From Nymphaea colorata (taxonomy: Eukaryota; Streptophyta; Magnoliopsida; Nymphaeales; Nymphaeaceae): a stretch of DNA of 64,000 bases. Position 1 is the first letter of the stretch. Each line of letters begins with the position of its first letter. Shown here piece by piece: positions 39,129-51,966 of this stretch. The DNA lies in NCBI RefSeq assembly GCF_008831285.2, contig NC_045143.1, forward strand, positions 9,991,503 through 10,055,502, given 5' to 3'. The position numbers were made by a program, and so were the translations under genes. The notes beneath the pieces were generated by a model, which saw only the letters and a program-made list of their open reading frames with translations, did not search any database and was not told the DNA's origin.

Positions 39129-42100
39129 GACTATCTTCTCTAAAGATTGAACTGCTTGGAAGATTCAATATCATCCAAGTGTGAATGCCATACAACAACA
39201 CACCTACACAGAAGAAGTACTCAAATATGAACTGATATCATTATCCCAACCAGATTCCGGACAAATCAAAAAAATTATGGGGTGAACTGATAATGTTACC
39301 CCAACCAGATTCCTGTTAAGTCAATGAATACAGGTTGGTTCCCAGGAGCAATATTGTCTGCAAAAGCCTTGCATAAAAGGTAGGAAATGTCAGAACCTGA
39401 GATGATAGATAAGGAACATTTAAGAAACAAACGTTCCAGGTAAGAAGCCTCTTCGATTTTCAAAAGAAAGGACTATATAATGCATCAAGAAGGGAAACAC
39501 ATACACCAGAAGTTTTATATTTCCATAACAACCAGCACAAAAATGATAAAGGAAGAAAAAGCTTTTTCTTCCTTTTCTAGGCCATGCAGGAAATTGAGGC
39601 CCAAAAGCAGACAAATGAACCATCATTACCTATTACCAGTGTGTGAACCCAAAAGTGAAGGATAGAATGGAAAGGCAACCAATTCACATGATCAACATTT
39701 TCTTTTCAGATTGGCAACAAACTCAGGCAGTATAATTCCCTACCTTCAAAGAAAAAAAAGTATCAGAAATGTTCACATTTCCTATATACTGATCTTACCA
39801 AGAACTAGTCCACAAAAGCAGACAGATATTTGTATCTGAAATACAGATAAGAAGATACAGAAACTGTGCAGGAAAAAAAACCAAGTAATCCACTAAAAGC
39901 AGCAAACAATTTTATGGACCATGATGCCAAAAATGTTAACCACAAGGGCCAATATACAAAGACCAAATGAAAAACAGAAAACAATTTGCCATGAACAGAA
40001 GAAAGAAAGATGTGCCTCACAAGCAAATTGCTTCCAATCAAACAAAACGCTAGAACATAACATACTCCATGCAGCCATGAAGAAATTAAAACCTCGCATG
40101 ATGAAACATATGTATCAAACATCACAATGGCAAAAATTTGCAGGAAACAATAATTTTCCTACCTATTGGACAATTTTCCTTCCTATTTGACAAGACCATG
40201 TAGGTTAATTTTATTGCATGGTTAAGGATGAACTGATGAAGAGACAAATGTGAAAGATAGAGAACAAGCAGGTGGATCATAAGATCAATGTGGATGTGAT
40301 TACACAGGCACTTATGGACACATCACATCGTGCCATAAAATATATGTAACTTTCAAAGAATGCAAAACGAAAGGAACAAGTATCAATTCTTAGTTAGAGG
40401 TACACAGAAGCAAACCTGATGAACAATATTGCTAGGCTTGACACCATCTTCCTTGTTCACAACTTAAAAGTCGTCTGAAGCATTTGGTTACTCAGTGAGA
40501 CTTAAGATTCAACTGTCCACATTTAGAACATCAACTGCATATTCAATGCAAATAGCTCAACCAATGACTGTCCCCAATCATCTTCAGTGCTATGCAGGCT
40601 GAACTAGACGCACCTAAAAGTATACATGTGAAATGAGTACAAGCCATCGAACTGATAGCACAATGAAAGATAAGAAATTTGAAGACTGAACCATAAAAAC
40701 AGTAGAGATACACCAAAAAAAGCACTGGAACATTAATGAAGGTGTTCTTACACAGTGTCCTGCACCCAGGATCGAATAAAAATGTAAATTTTGACAGGAC
40801 TTGTATCCCTTTGTTTCAACTTCTCAACAGTACAGAGCGGTCCTGTTACTACTATTGAAAACATTCGGCCCCTTCCACCTAGCAACCCGAAAATTCATTT
40901 AGACTAACTAACATGATAATACAAAACCCTAAAAGCAAGCAAAAAAACTTTACTTGAGCTTTTAAGACCAGGCTTTAGTTTCCTTGTTCACTAATCTAAT
41001 AGATGGTGATTTCAACAGGGACAATGACAACTTTGAAAACATGCAATATGTAACAAATTTAAGCGTCCACCTAAACAGATGTTGGCCTCTCTGTGTGTGT
41101 GTGCAGAGAGAGAGATGCAAAAGGATCACTCTTTTTTTTTTTTTTAAGCTCTTAGTTTTCTATCGTTGCGTCACATTAAACTAGAAGCAGAAAGAAAATA
41201 TAACAGCGCGATAAACTTAAACCATAGTATGTCATTTTTGTTAAAAAACATTCTTTTGAGCTAAAATCGAAGAATATGCATTTATTTACTTTCATTGCTA
41301 TTGAACAGCCCATGCTACAAGATGAATCATTGCTCAGCATACTTTCCTCATCTTTGAGAATTATAAAATACAAGGCAGCTCAAATAACTAAAGGACTTCA
41401 AAAACATCAAAAGGAGAAAATATTTCACAAAAGGAAGCCGACGAGAACTGCTACAGTAATTACAATGTCAACACTGGTTCACAGTATATTCTAGAAAGAT
41501 AGCTTCAACTGGAACGACACCTCTAAACACATGACAAAAGAAAATACTGGGGAAGAAAAAAAAAACCCTAAAACGAGAGAAGAGAGAGACAAAGAGAGAG
41601 GTAACTTACTCGATTAAGACCAGACTTTGATACACCAGTTTGAGGAGAAAATGAAATTGCTCAGCCCGTTCTTCTGCAGGTGGCTAGACGGAAAAAATTC
41701 TCGGGGTAGGGTAGAGATAAGCAGGTAAGGCAGGCAGCAACGGCTTCTCGACAGACTGACGTTGATCCAGAGAGAGAAGCTCAAGAGAAAAACAATCAGA
41801 CAGAAAGAGAACAAGCAATGGAGAGAGAGAACTTGGCAGAGACCAAAAGAGATGCAGAGGGAGAGAAAGAGGCAGAGGTACGAAAATGGCGTGCCGAGAA
41901 AACGAAAGGGTAGCAGGTAAATGAAGAAAGGAGCGAGAGGTAGCCCCCTCTCTCGCTCGCTCGCTCGCTATCACCCTCTGCCTTTGTGCCTTTTGTGAGT
42001 CTAATGGGAGGCAAAAAAGAGGGGAAGTTGCAGAGGTTCCGCAAGAGAGAAGGTCCCTTAGAAGGAGACAACCCGATCCCGAGACCAACCAGAATAAAAA

Positions 42101-42145
42101 AGGATCCTGATTAAAGAACTGGCAGAAGAAACAACGCTATCATCA
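39129..42145 (-). other. 5' leader and leader intron of the BEL1-like gene
   Basis: The predicted first exon runs from about 42145 to 41610 and ends at a strong donor (ATCGA|GTAAGTTACC). A leader intron then runs to about 39204, with acceptor CTGTGTAG, and a short untranslated piece leads to the ATG at 39128. Leader introns and CT-rich leaders are usual for BEL1-like genes. The sequence around the acceptor is kept in the duplicated copy near 50.65 kb. The transcription start is inferred from the TATA-like box, so these limits are estimates. Confidence 0.5.
41684..42088 (-). other. Upstream ORFs in the BEL1-like leader
   Basis: A 134-codon ORF (41684-42088), overlapped in another frame by a 91-codon ORF (41796-42071), lies inside the predicted first leader exon. 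Both end before the donor at 41610 and would be met by scanning ribosomes before the main ATG. The peptides are rich in Leu and Ser, reflecting CT-rich DNA, and match no family I know. A role in limiting translation of the main protein is an inference. Confidence 0.4.
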
Positions 42146-42173
42146 GGCAGCAAAAGCAAAGAAACCAACATCG

Positions 42174-42185
42174 TTTAAATAATAA
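42174..42185 (-). promoter_or_regulatory. TATA-like box of the BEL1-like gene
   Basis: The minus strand reads TTATTATTTAAA just upstream of the CT-rich leader. The same motif and its surroundings are kept in the duplicated copy at 51852-51863. Transcription would start about 30 bases downstream, near 42145. Confidence 0.5.
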
Positions 42186-42287
42186 TTTTTCCTGTTCTTC
42201 CTCCCACTCTTTTTTTAATTTTAGTTTTTTCTGGTTTTCCCTTTTTTTTTTCTGGTGGGGTGGAAAGAAAGTCATACTTCACCTTTG

Positions 42288-42293
42288 CACGTG
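42288..42293. promoter_or_regulatory. G-box (CACGTG) upstream of the BEL1-like promoter
   Basis: A palindromic CACGTG lies about 105 bases upstream of the TATA-like box, inside the conserved string ctttgcacgtga. The duplicated copy keeps it at 51961-51966. G-boxes bind bHLH and bZIP factors in plants; use here is inferred. Confidence 0.45.
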
Positions 42294-42912
42294 AGATTTC
42301 ACCATGAGGGAAAAACATTTGAATTATTAATAGATGAAAAGATTCACTAATTTAGGGGTGAGGGCTCCCCACTCTAGGTGATTCAGAAAGGACACGCTAT
42401 TCTCTTGCAAAGTACCAAATGAATTCTAAATTGCGAGAAAGGCAGCCTTCCAATGCCCTTTGAGATTTGGTCAATCATGGCTCTCATTTTTTTTTTCCCC
42501 AGTGAACCTTGTGGGTCTTGATTACTTCTTCCGTGTTACTTAAAATAAATAGGTTTAAATCTTTTAGTTTTTTTAAAATGTTGAACATTTCAAGACAAAT
42601 ATATATATATATATATCGAGATCGAGAGAGAGAGAGAGAGTGATAAATGCTAAACACTTACATACTAGCAGTTACAAAACAATTTGGACTCTTAATATTT
42701 TGAAATCAATGGTTGACAAAAAATAAAGAGAAAAACAAATATAAACTAAAAAATATCCATAATTTTTTCTTACTTTTTTCCTCACAACCATCAAACTAAA
42801 AAAGGTTTAAGCATTGAGATTGTTTATCATCTATGTATCATTTAAGCGTCCAACAAACTATTAATTTTTTATATAAATTTGAACAGTGATTCTCAGAGTC
42901 ATCCGACCATCT

Positions 42913-43010
42913 AACTAAAACCGTCCAGTTTATCATAATGATTTAAAAAAAAATTAAAACCATCTAATTAAAACCATCCAATTTATCATAATGGTTTAAA
43001 AAAAAAAATA
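42913..43010. repeat. Short imperfect tandem duplication
   Basis: A unit of about 48 bases containing 'accgtccagtttatcataat' is followed at once by a near-copy, 'accatccaatttatcataat'. Each ends in a poly(A) run. Confidence 0.75.
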
Positions 43011-44289
43011 TGATGAACATTTTCATCTATATTTATTCTTACTTTTTTCTTTTTGTTTTAACTTTCAACTATGTATCTGATTTAAAGGGACAACTCATGT
43101 AACCAAAGTCATCATTCACTCACTCACTCTTCATCTTATATATATATATATATATATATATCCTTTTTTTTTGTGGGTGGTGAATTGAAATATCCAAGAA
43201 TATCTTAGATTTCTACTTGTATCAAACTATGTATAAGATAATCTAAGATATTCCAGGACATTTGAATTCACCACCCACAAAAAAAAAAAGGGTGAAATGG
43301 CATTAGAAAGAAGAAAAAAAATTAAGAAATCCAATGCCATTATCCTACCCCTCGGTCAACCGAAAGCAAATTGGACATAAGCCAGTCATACACAAAACAC
43401 AGATTCACAAAACCAGAAAGTTCTTGGAACTTCCAACTATCGTACTTCTCAACTGCACATTTGAATCGGCATAAACAAGCTAGAGAGGCATGGCGGGCTC
43501 CATGAGTTGTCGTCTTCGAAAGGCAGGCCCTGCTTCTGACCCATGCATGAGTTTCCAATTCCAGAAAGAGGAATCCGATTCCATGGTTGTTGGGGGAGGG
43601 CCTCTTGCCTCTTGGTCGGTTCAGTCCAGGGCCAATGGAGTCATTTCCTTTCCCCGTGTTTGGTTCAGGGGTTTAGGTTGGACAGGTTTTCCCTGCCACC
43701 CCCACAGATGGGGAAGTACAGTTAAGGTGTTAAAATCTCGTAGCGACCAGTTGGTAGACCTAAACCCTCCCTTAAACCATTAAAAAAAATGACAGCAGAA
43801 AGCCTCATGGTTTAGAAAGGAAGGAAATTGGGAAGTTGGTAGCTCTGCTGATTGATTCATCACACCTCCTGGCAACAGTCATGTGCTTGTATTGTCGATT
43901 TCTTGGCGTGGTTGTGGAGATAATAAAATAGAAGAAGATGTCACCAGAAAAGAAAACCTTAGGCTGCACGTTAGCAATGTAATGACCATTAAGTTCTGAC
44001 ATCTAATCACAAGCTTGAATTTGTTGTTTCTCATGAGTGCCTGCCAACACGATCTTAGCTACGATTTTTCAAATCCCACGATCGCCGGCAGAGAGAGAGA
44101 GAGAAAGATATGGGAGAAGAACCAGAATTCTTATTTAAATCAATCACCAATTGCCTTGGGCCTTGAGCTTTTTCTCCAATATTTTAAGCTCCCTGGGTAC
44201 TAGATCTGCAACCAAAAGAAACTCTCTAATGGCTTTCTTTAATATGAAAGAGAAAGAGAATCTATGGCTGCTCTCTCTCTCTCTCTCTC

Positions 44290-44332
<43 letters not shown>

Positions 44333-44830
44333 TAGATGGTGACTGATTTTTTTAAAAAAATTTAAAGTCATCAAATGTGGGCCAGATCGGATAATAAGAA
44401 TGTCGACATATCATATTCGAATCAGATATACCCTTAATTATATATGTTTTTTTGGATATTCATTTGAATCCAATTTTATAATCTGAATCTGATTTTATAT
44501 TCATATATAAATCTGAATTCGAATTCTACCAAATTTGGCTTATTTTCAAAATGTAAGAGCATATTACATAAAACATAAAGGATGTTTATGATCTGAATCC
44601 ATATCCGAATGATCAGATGTATATTTGAATCCAAACCCAAATCTGATTGGATGTCATTTCTGAAATTTGAATTCAATCTGGTTTCTTCGTCAGATATTAA
44701 TTTTTTTTTTCATATTCAATTTTTCAAAACGGTTTGGTTGGATATCTTATCCAAATCAGATATATTGGCATCCCTTTGGATAGGTTAGATCTCCTCCCTC
44801 TCACTCCATTCCTCCTTCTCCCCATGAACT

Positions 44831-44955
<125 letters not shown>

Positions 44956-45431
44956 AGTATCTTTAATGTCTAAGGGTGCCGTCTGTTTTTAGGGCCATGT
45001 AGAACCATTTTTCATGAATTCAAAACGTCAACGACATTCAAACGTTCGAATCTATATAACAAGGAAACGGTGAAAATGTATATGATCTGTTCGTTCATTG
45101 GATTTCAGAAAAGTGCCAAATGAAATGGTTTTATAAAATTTGATTCATGCATCAAAATTTTCATTCTTCTTTTAATCCTTTTAATGTTTATATTTTTTAG
45201 TTCATGGGTATAGTTGAGTAAGTTAGAAATAAGTGGCATAAAAGCATGCAACCTCTAGACGAATTTAGTAACGTAAAGTATGACACGCATATATATGCAT
45301 AGAGTGGTGGCACGTGATGTTGTTGTGTTTTAATTAGATAGTTTTCCTAATATAATGGAACAGGTGATAGAAGAATTCCCCAAAGAACAGTTGGTGCGCC
45401 TCGTGGACCGATCCCAATGAACATGAACGAG

Positions 45432-45492
<61 letters not shown>

Positions 45493-46119
45493 AAGAAAGA
45501 GAGAGAGATGGCATCTTATCATTGACGCGAGGCCATAGTGAGACAATAATAAGATCTAATGTCTTCTTATATTAATTTTTTTTTATCATTGTCATTATTT
45601 ATTACGATTGTTCTTATAGTACTTAAAAAACCTCATGAAGCAGGAAATAAATATGTTTTGTCGCGAAACAATTATATGTTGAACGGGGACATTTTCATGG
45701 CCAGTCCATCCATATCCCTGTCCCTCTCTCTTACATGAAATTTATTTTTTTTGAGGTCCTTCTACCTATACCAATTGAACTTGAAGAATAAGAAAATACT
45801 ATATGGAACCGATTGGCACAAGAGCTTGTAAACGAAGTTGATAGGTTGTCAGTTTTCATTTTGAGTGTCAACTTTTTGTACTACAAAAGAAGAGTTCTTA
45901 ATACACAAGTTGAAACACAACAGAGGCAAAACTCTAAGACATCGAAAATACTAAAAGCTTTGGTTGTCTCTTGTTAAACTGTTAATCTCTCCCTCACTCA
46001 CCCGAAAACGATCACACTACCTTAGCCAATTTGCACTAAAAAAGCATGTGGTTAGCAGTTTTGGCTGCTTGTGGCAAATGAAACATCTGTTTGTTAGCTG
46101 GACTTGAGAGGAGAACTAT

Positions 46120-46275
46120 AGTATGAGCTGGTGTGGGTCACTACCTACACTAGCCTTTCAAAACCTACATTGCATTAGAACTGGATTCGAGTTTAGCTAA
46201 ATGCGGTGTCCACATGAGATCCCAGTCAGTGATCTGAATGCCCTTTAACCAAAAAATCCTGGCTCTGCCGCTAGC
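46120..46275. repeat. Dispersed repeat with TIR-like ends, copy 1
   Basis: It shares the string 'gtgggtcact' and following sequence with 57424-57560 in the same orientation. It ends in ggctctgccgctag, while the other copy starts with agtagcggagct. These ends are inverted matches, so it may be a short non-autonomous DNA element. It is absent from the matching place in unit B. Confidence 0.45.
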
Positions 46276-46659
46276 TGGACTCCTATCTTTTGTCTACGAA
46301 TGAGTCGAAGAAGTTTACCCTTGCATACAATGTAAAGAAACCATTGGCCACGTTGTTTCATTGAGTTGTGCCAAGCCAAACCCACTTGGGTCATTTTTCA
46401 TGGCGACCTTTTTTCCAAATGTGTGAGGCATGCGGGTTGACAAGTATACTACTCGTCAGAGGTAGGGTGAAGGGTGAGAAGCTTTGACCTCTTGAAGATC
46501 TTTTCTTCCGAAAGTTGTTTCATAGATATGACGAGGACTTATCATTTTATTATTATTATTTTTTTCGGTTTTCTCTCTCAAAGAAAACCGGTGCATTGCA
46601 TGCAAATGCAATTATATAAAAGGAACAAATGTGACTTTTCTTTGGATGATTAAAAAATT

Positions 46660-46990
46660 GACATTTTGGCATGTCCGTCTCTTTCTTAAAGTTTTCCGGT
46701 GCTTTTAATTTTCGAAAGCTGCCAACTTGTTTTCCCATTTTGTTAATTATTTTTCTCTATTTATAAACGTATATGTTTATTAATTTATTTTATGTAGTCG
46801 GTAGATCCATTAAATTTTTATTGGTGTGAAGTAATATTATCCTATAAAACTAGTCGCTGACTTGACTCAGACAACCACCAAACTTTCTGTTAAAGACAGC
46901 TTCAACTTGCTATCTCTTGTCCGATAACTACCTCTTTTATCACCTCCTTCACTCGATCGGTCCACTCGTAGTCATAAATATATTGCCATT
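46660..46990 (+). promoter_or_regulatory. Strongly conserved TATA-containing block, copy A
   Basis: This is the best-kept part of the duplication; its partner is 54690-55010. By eye there are about 20 substitutions and one 5-base indel in the last 245 aligned bases. It holds CCTATAAAACTAG at about 46838-46850, followed by a leader-like pyrimidine-rich stretch. It looks like a plus-strand core promoter, but no gene follows. It could instead be an unrecognised repeat. Confidence 0.4.
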
Positions 46991-47943
46991 ATTTCAAAAT
47001 AAAGATAGATATATTGTGGCCATTATCATAAATATCACAAACCTAATTTTTGACAAATAATAAATTTATTCTAAAAGTTCGCAAATATGCGCTCAACTTT
47101 TGCAAGAAATTGTCAAAGAAAATGTCAGCTTTTAAAGAGTACATGAGCGGTGATTTTTTTATTTTTTTCAAACCTTAAGCGTTTTTTATAATTTATTGTT
47201 ACTAATATTATTGTCATTGCTGTTGTTATTATTACGAAGAGCATTACGAAAGATATAACCGGCTGGAGATGAGGCTTGAGACTTGCTCCAAAGCCTTTAA
47301 TGAAAATCCATCAACCTTTTATGAACATTTCAACGCCCTCTCTTTCCTTTGTTAATTGGTATTATTTCATCACTCACATATTTTTGGTTCCAAGGTGCAT
47401 AGCATAGTTGATCAACCTAAGTATCATATGTTTTTAGTTCGATTTTCATAGACATTATTCATTTAGACTACAAATGGTAGCATGTAAGACACTTGAATTG
47501 AAAAGTATACCGTAAAACCAGCGAGGTCCCAAAGCAACCTTTTATCTTGGAGCGGACCGCCATCACTCATTATAATTTTGAGTCCTTTATTTGTACAATA
47601 CAATGGAGAGCCCTTGGCTTATAAACAATATTATGCATGTAAATAAACAACAAGGTCCTCTAATAATAAACAAAAGTTGGTTACATCTTCCTTAAAAAGT
47701 AGTAATAATATATAGAATTAGATCATGCTGTTGGTTGTGGTCTGGATCTTATGACAATGAATAGAATGGAGAATCTCACCTTTCAAGCACATGCACACGC
47801 TTTTAGCATGGTTTTACTAGAGCCCGTGTTTCCTATCAAACTATGTTCTTTAGATATGGTTTTTGATATTATAATATAGTATGTATGATTCCTTTTACCC
47901 TTTCTTGGTGTCCATGCACGTGTTCAGACAGGAATATACCACG

Positions 47944-47944
<1 letters not shown>

Positions 47945-48010
<66 letters not shown>
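47945..48010. repeat. (AT)n(GT)n microsatellite
   Basis: About 60 bases of AT repeats ending in GT repeats, near the right edge of unit A. Confidence 0.95.
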
Positions 48011-48017
<7 letters not shown>

Positions 48018-48783
48018 TCTTTCATATATATGTGTTCTTTCATAGTCAACAATTTTGTTCATTTGATCTTTAAAGTAACTTGACACTTAGTAGCCAAAAT
48101 TAACATCCACACGCTGCAATAGATTACAAAAGAAACAAACAGAAAAATGAAAAAGATAATATTCATTCTCAAATTCCAAAAGTTTGTGCCGTTTCCGGTA
48201 TTAATCAAAAGAGATGGGGATGAATTGTGAACTGTTGGCGTTCCACTTTTACCCCTGCAGGTGTCAGAAAAAGACGAACGTCACCGCCCGTCGAAATAAC
48301 ACAACCCAAAACGGGATGACGTGGTTACGTGACGTCATCATCTAGACCTACTTTTCCTACGAATCGTGGCGACCTTTGATTGGTTAAGGGCAGTTAGGTT
48401 CTTCGAGCGCGCATTAAACCAGTGGGACCCAGCTGTGTGCGTCGTGCCGCTCGGGTACTGGAGCCGGAAGCTGGAGGACCTACTGTCTGACCCAAATCCG
48501 ACCCAAAAACTTGGTCTACTAATTAATTCATGTCCACAGCTCAAATTAAAATGATCTAGGGGTGATTTTAGACTTAAAGATATTAACACACTGGGTTTTT
48601 ATAAACATGTTTGATGCAATCGATAGATGTCTCTCTCTCATCTAGTCGTTGCTATTTTCTCTAGATATCTCGGATCCATGCCAGAAATTAGATACTCCAT
48701 ATCATCCGAAAACCATGGATTCAGTTTCTTTTGAAGATTTGAAATTCATGTATTCAAAGCTTGAGGGTTTCAGTGGGCGGGTG

Positions 48784-49040
48784 TCTAGGACTGTTTTATG
48801 ATGCTTCAAAATGATACTTTCGTCATGTTTTAACTTGCATATCAGTTTTCGATGAGCAAGCATGTCCTCCTCCCCAAAGGTCTAGGGCTGTTTTATGGTG
48901 TTTCGAAGTGACAACTCCATTATACTTCAACTTGCATATCAGTTTGGGTGAGCGAACATACCTTCATCCTTAAAAGTTTAGGGCTGTTTTATGGTGCTTT
49001 CAAGTGACACCCATGTTATGCTTCAACCTGCATATCGGGG
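48784..49040. repeat. 97-bp tandem repeat, three copies
   Basis: Copies start at 48784, 48881 and 48977, each opening with a form of tctagggctgttttatgg and containing cttcaacttgcatatc near its end. The periods are 97 and 96 bases. The third copy ends near 49040. The array lies in the spacer between duplication units A and B. Confidence 0.85.
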
Positions 49041-51851
49041 CTCTCTTTTTGTAGCATAAAAGATTGAAGTTACGAGGATTTGAAAATTGGCCGCTTACTA
49101 GCCCCCACCCCAATCCCTTTGAAAAGGGTTTAATTAAACCCTGTATTTGTGGGCATATCCAACCTTTGGGGTCTTTAAATCCACCTCTCGATCGTAGCCT
49201 TAATATTCACTTTTGACATCTACAATTTGCACAAGCAAAAGACAAGTGCTTTGTTCCGGCCCATTAGGAGCGCACAATAATTCGGCGACTCAAATAAAAA
49301 GTATAAACGGTTTCAATCTAATCTGCAAGGCAAGCATGGAAGAGATTCGGTTTATTAAACTATACAAACTAGAAGATACCATTGATCTTTTCTTTTTGTT
49401 TCTTTCCTGCAATGGCAGTAGTACATGACTGATAAAGAGAAAAACAAATAGGGAGATCAGACTTTTTGAGTACTTGCAAACATGTCCTGATAAGGCCCCA
49501 TGAAACTTTTATGGATGGACCAACAAGGTAATCCTCAACTCAGTTAGCCCAAAATGTACTTGAAAATGTCTAGTAACGCTTGGGTGTTTCAGTTTGGGAG
49601 AAATGTAATAAGAGAGTTTTGAATGTGAATAATGCAAATTCTCTTGCGGCAGGGTGACGTACATGCATGCAAACACACATACGAAAACATTTTCAGGCAA
49701 CTGCCTGATGTGAAAGAACATTCATATGCCAAATGTAGACATAAAGAAGAACCACAGAAAATCCTACATATGTTACAAACAATATTGTGGTATTATTTTT
49801 GAAAATAAAATAAAAATGTTCAAAGACCATGTAAACATTTTTTTTTTAATTCAACATATTTAGTTCAATTGTATTTCAGTTGAACATTTCGAGACAAAAT
49901 CTTCATACCATATAAACCATGGGCTTCAGTAGATGGGGACCATGTACCAGAATGAGATAAGTTTGTCTAGGTTAGAGATTTTTATAAATGAAACCGTTAA
50001 TTGAGAGACCATATAAGGATATAACTGCATGCGAAGAATATGCCAAGACCCATTCAACAAAGATAAGTTCTCATGACATCAAGATGTCTGATTTAAATTA
50101 TATCAAGATATCATATTCAATCTCATAAACTAATTAAAGGGAAGGGAAACATGTGAGTCTAGATCAAGTGATCAACCACCATTAATGGTTACACATTACA
50201 TGTGCACACAAAATTGAATGTATTATCTAAACAGAAACTTGATTTGGAATACCATCTCAATATGCGCAGAATCACATAAACATTCTATTCTCCCTTAATC
50301 TAAAAACTAGTGCTCTAAAAGAACATCACTCGACTAAAAATGGCTCAAAAGGTAAACCAAAAACCTTGTGCATGTACATCTGGAGCATAAACACAAATGA
50401 CAAGAAGAAAACAAAAAGTTAGAAGGACAAGATAAAAAGTCATGAACTCGGATTAAGTAAATCAGGTCTTAGAATCCATAAGAAGGGAAAACCTCTTTAG
50501 CACCAAGCTTCCCTGCGACACATTTTAAAATTAATAGAAACAAATAGCTAGCAACAATGCAACAACTTTGACTACTTCTTTGAAGATTTAACTGCTTGGA
50601 AGTTTCAGTTGAGTCAAACATTAATGCCATACAACAGGATACCTACACAGAGCAAGTACTTGAATATGAACTCAAAATGTTATCCCAACCAGATTCCAGC
50701 CAAATCAATTAAATGAATGAGGCGTGAACTGATAATGTTACACCAACCAGATTCCTGTTTAGTGAATGAATACGGGCTGGTTCGCAGGAAAGAACAATAT
50801 TATCTGCAAAAGTAAAGTAGGATACGTGAGGCATTCAGATGATAGATAAGGAACATACAAGAAACAAATATGCCCAGTAAGAAGCTTGTTCATCTTCAAC
50901 AAGAAAGGAATATTTAATGCATCGCAAATGGCAGCATATGCACCAGAAATTTTATACTTTCCATCACAACCAGCATGGAAGATGACAAAGGAACGCATCA
51001 AAAGGTTGCTCTTTCTTGTCTAGGCATTCAGGAAATCAAGGTTCGAAAGTGGACGCAGGACCCAAAGATAGGATAGAAAGGGAAGAGGTCATTACCTAAA
51101 GCACCACTACTCCTAAAAGAAACAAAAACAAAACCCGAAACAAAAAGTAGTCAGAAGTCTCAGTTCAAATCAATGAAACTCAAAAAATCTCAAAATAGAG
51201 AGGTAAGTCATTTTTTCTAAGGCTCTAGCACAACACCTAAAACCCACAAAACCCGCTTCCATTATCAGCCTTCCATTGAACAGAGAGAGGCAAACATGGA
51301 TACCAAGAAAAAAAAAAAAAGGAAAACAAGTTGGTATTCCAAAAATTGACAGAGGACTCAGAAAGAGAGCAACAAAATTTTCAAAGTCTCATTTGCAGAA
51401 CCCCACAAAAGACAGAGCTGTCTCAAACCTCCCAAAGAACAACTGAAAATCGCACATGGGCAATCATCACCAGAAAACACCAAAAAACGATTATTGGAAC
51501 AATCAATAGATAAGCCCAGAACAAGGCCAAAAAAACGTTTGAAAAGGAAATCCAGTATTTCTCCAGCATGGACAAAAATGTATGAGGTTGGTGTTCATAA
51601 AATTGGCAGAAAAGAATTTTCCAGAAAGAAAGGCACATACACACTATCACCCTCTGTCTTTAATGCGTCTCGTGGGTGCAATGGGAGGCAAAGAAGGTGG
51701 GGAATTTGCAGAGGTTCCTCAGGAGAGAAGAACCCCTTAAAGGAGACAACCCGATCCCAAGAACACCGAGAATAAAGAAAAGGTCGTGATTAAAAAACTT
51801 ACCTAAGAAACAAGGCCATCATCACGCAGCAAAAGCAAGGAAACCAACATC

Positions 51852-51966
51852 ATTTAAATAATAATTTTCCCCGTTTTTCCTCCCTTTTTTTCTCCACTCT
51901 GCTTTCCTCATCTTTTTCTTTTTCCTGGCGGGGAGGGAAGAAGGTCATACTTCATCTTTGCACGTG
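51852..51966 (-). promoter_or_regulatory. Retained promoter copy in unit B
   Basis: The stretch holds the duplicate TATA-like motif (51852-51863) and the duplicate G-box CACGTG (51961-51966). Spacing and neighbours match the intact promoter at 42174-42293. There is no coding sequence downstream for it to drive. Confidence 0.45.

Noticed and set aside
43490-43783. 97-codon plus-strand frame upstream of the BEL1-like gene
   Set aside because: The region is partly kept in unit B (52.74-53.03 kb), but the frame is not, so it is non-coding flank.
48784-49040. CRISPR-like array
   Set aside because: The repeats are contiguous 97-bp tandem units without spacers, in a plant genome.
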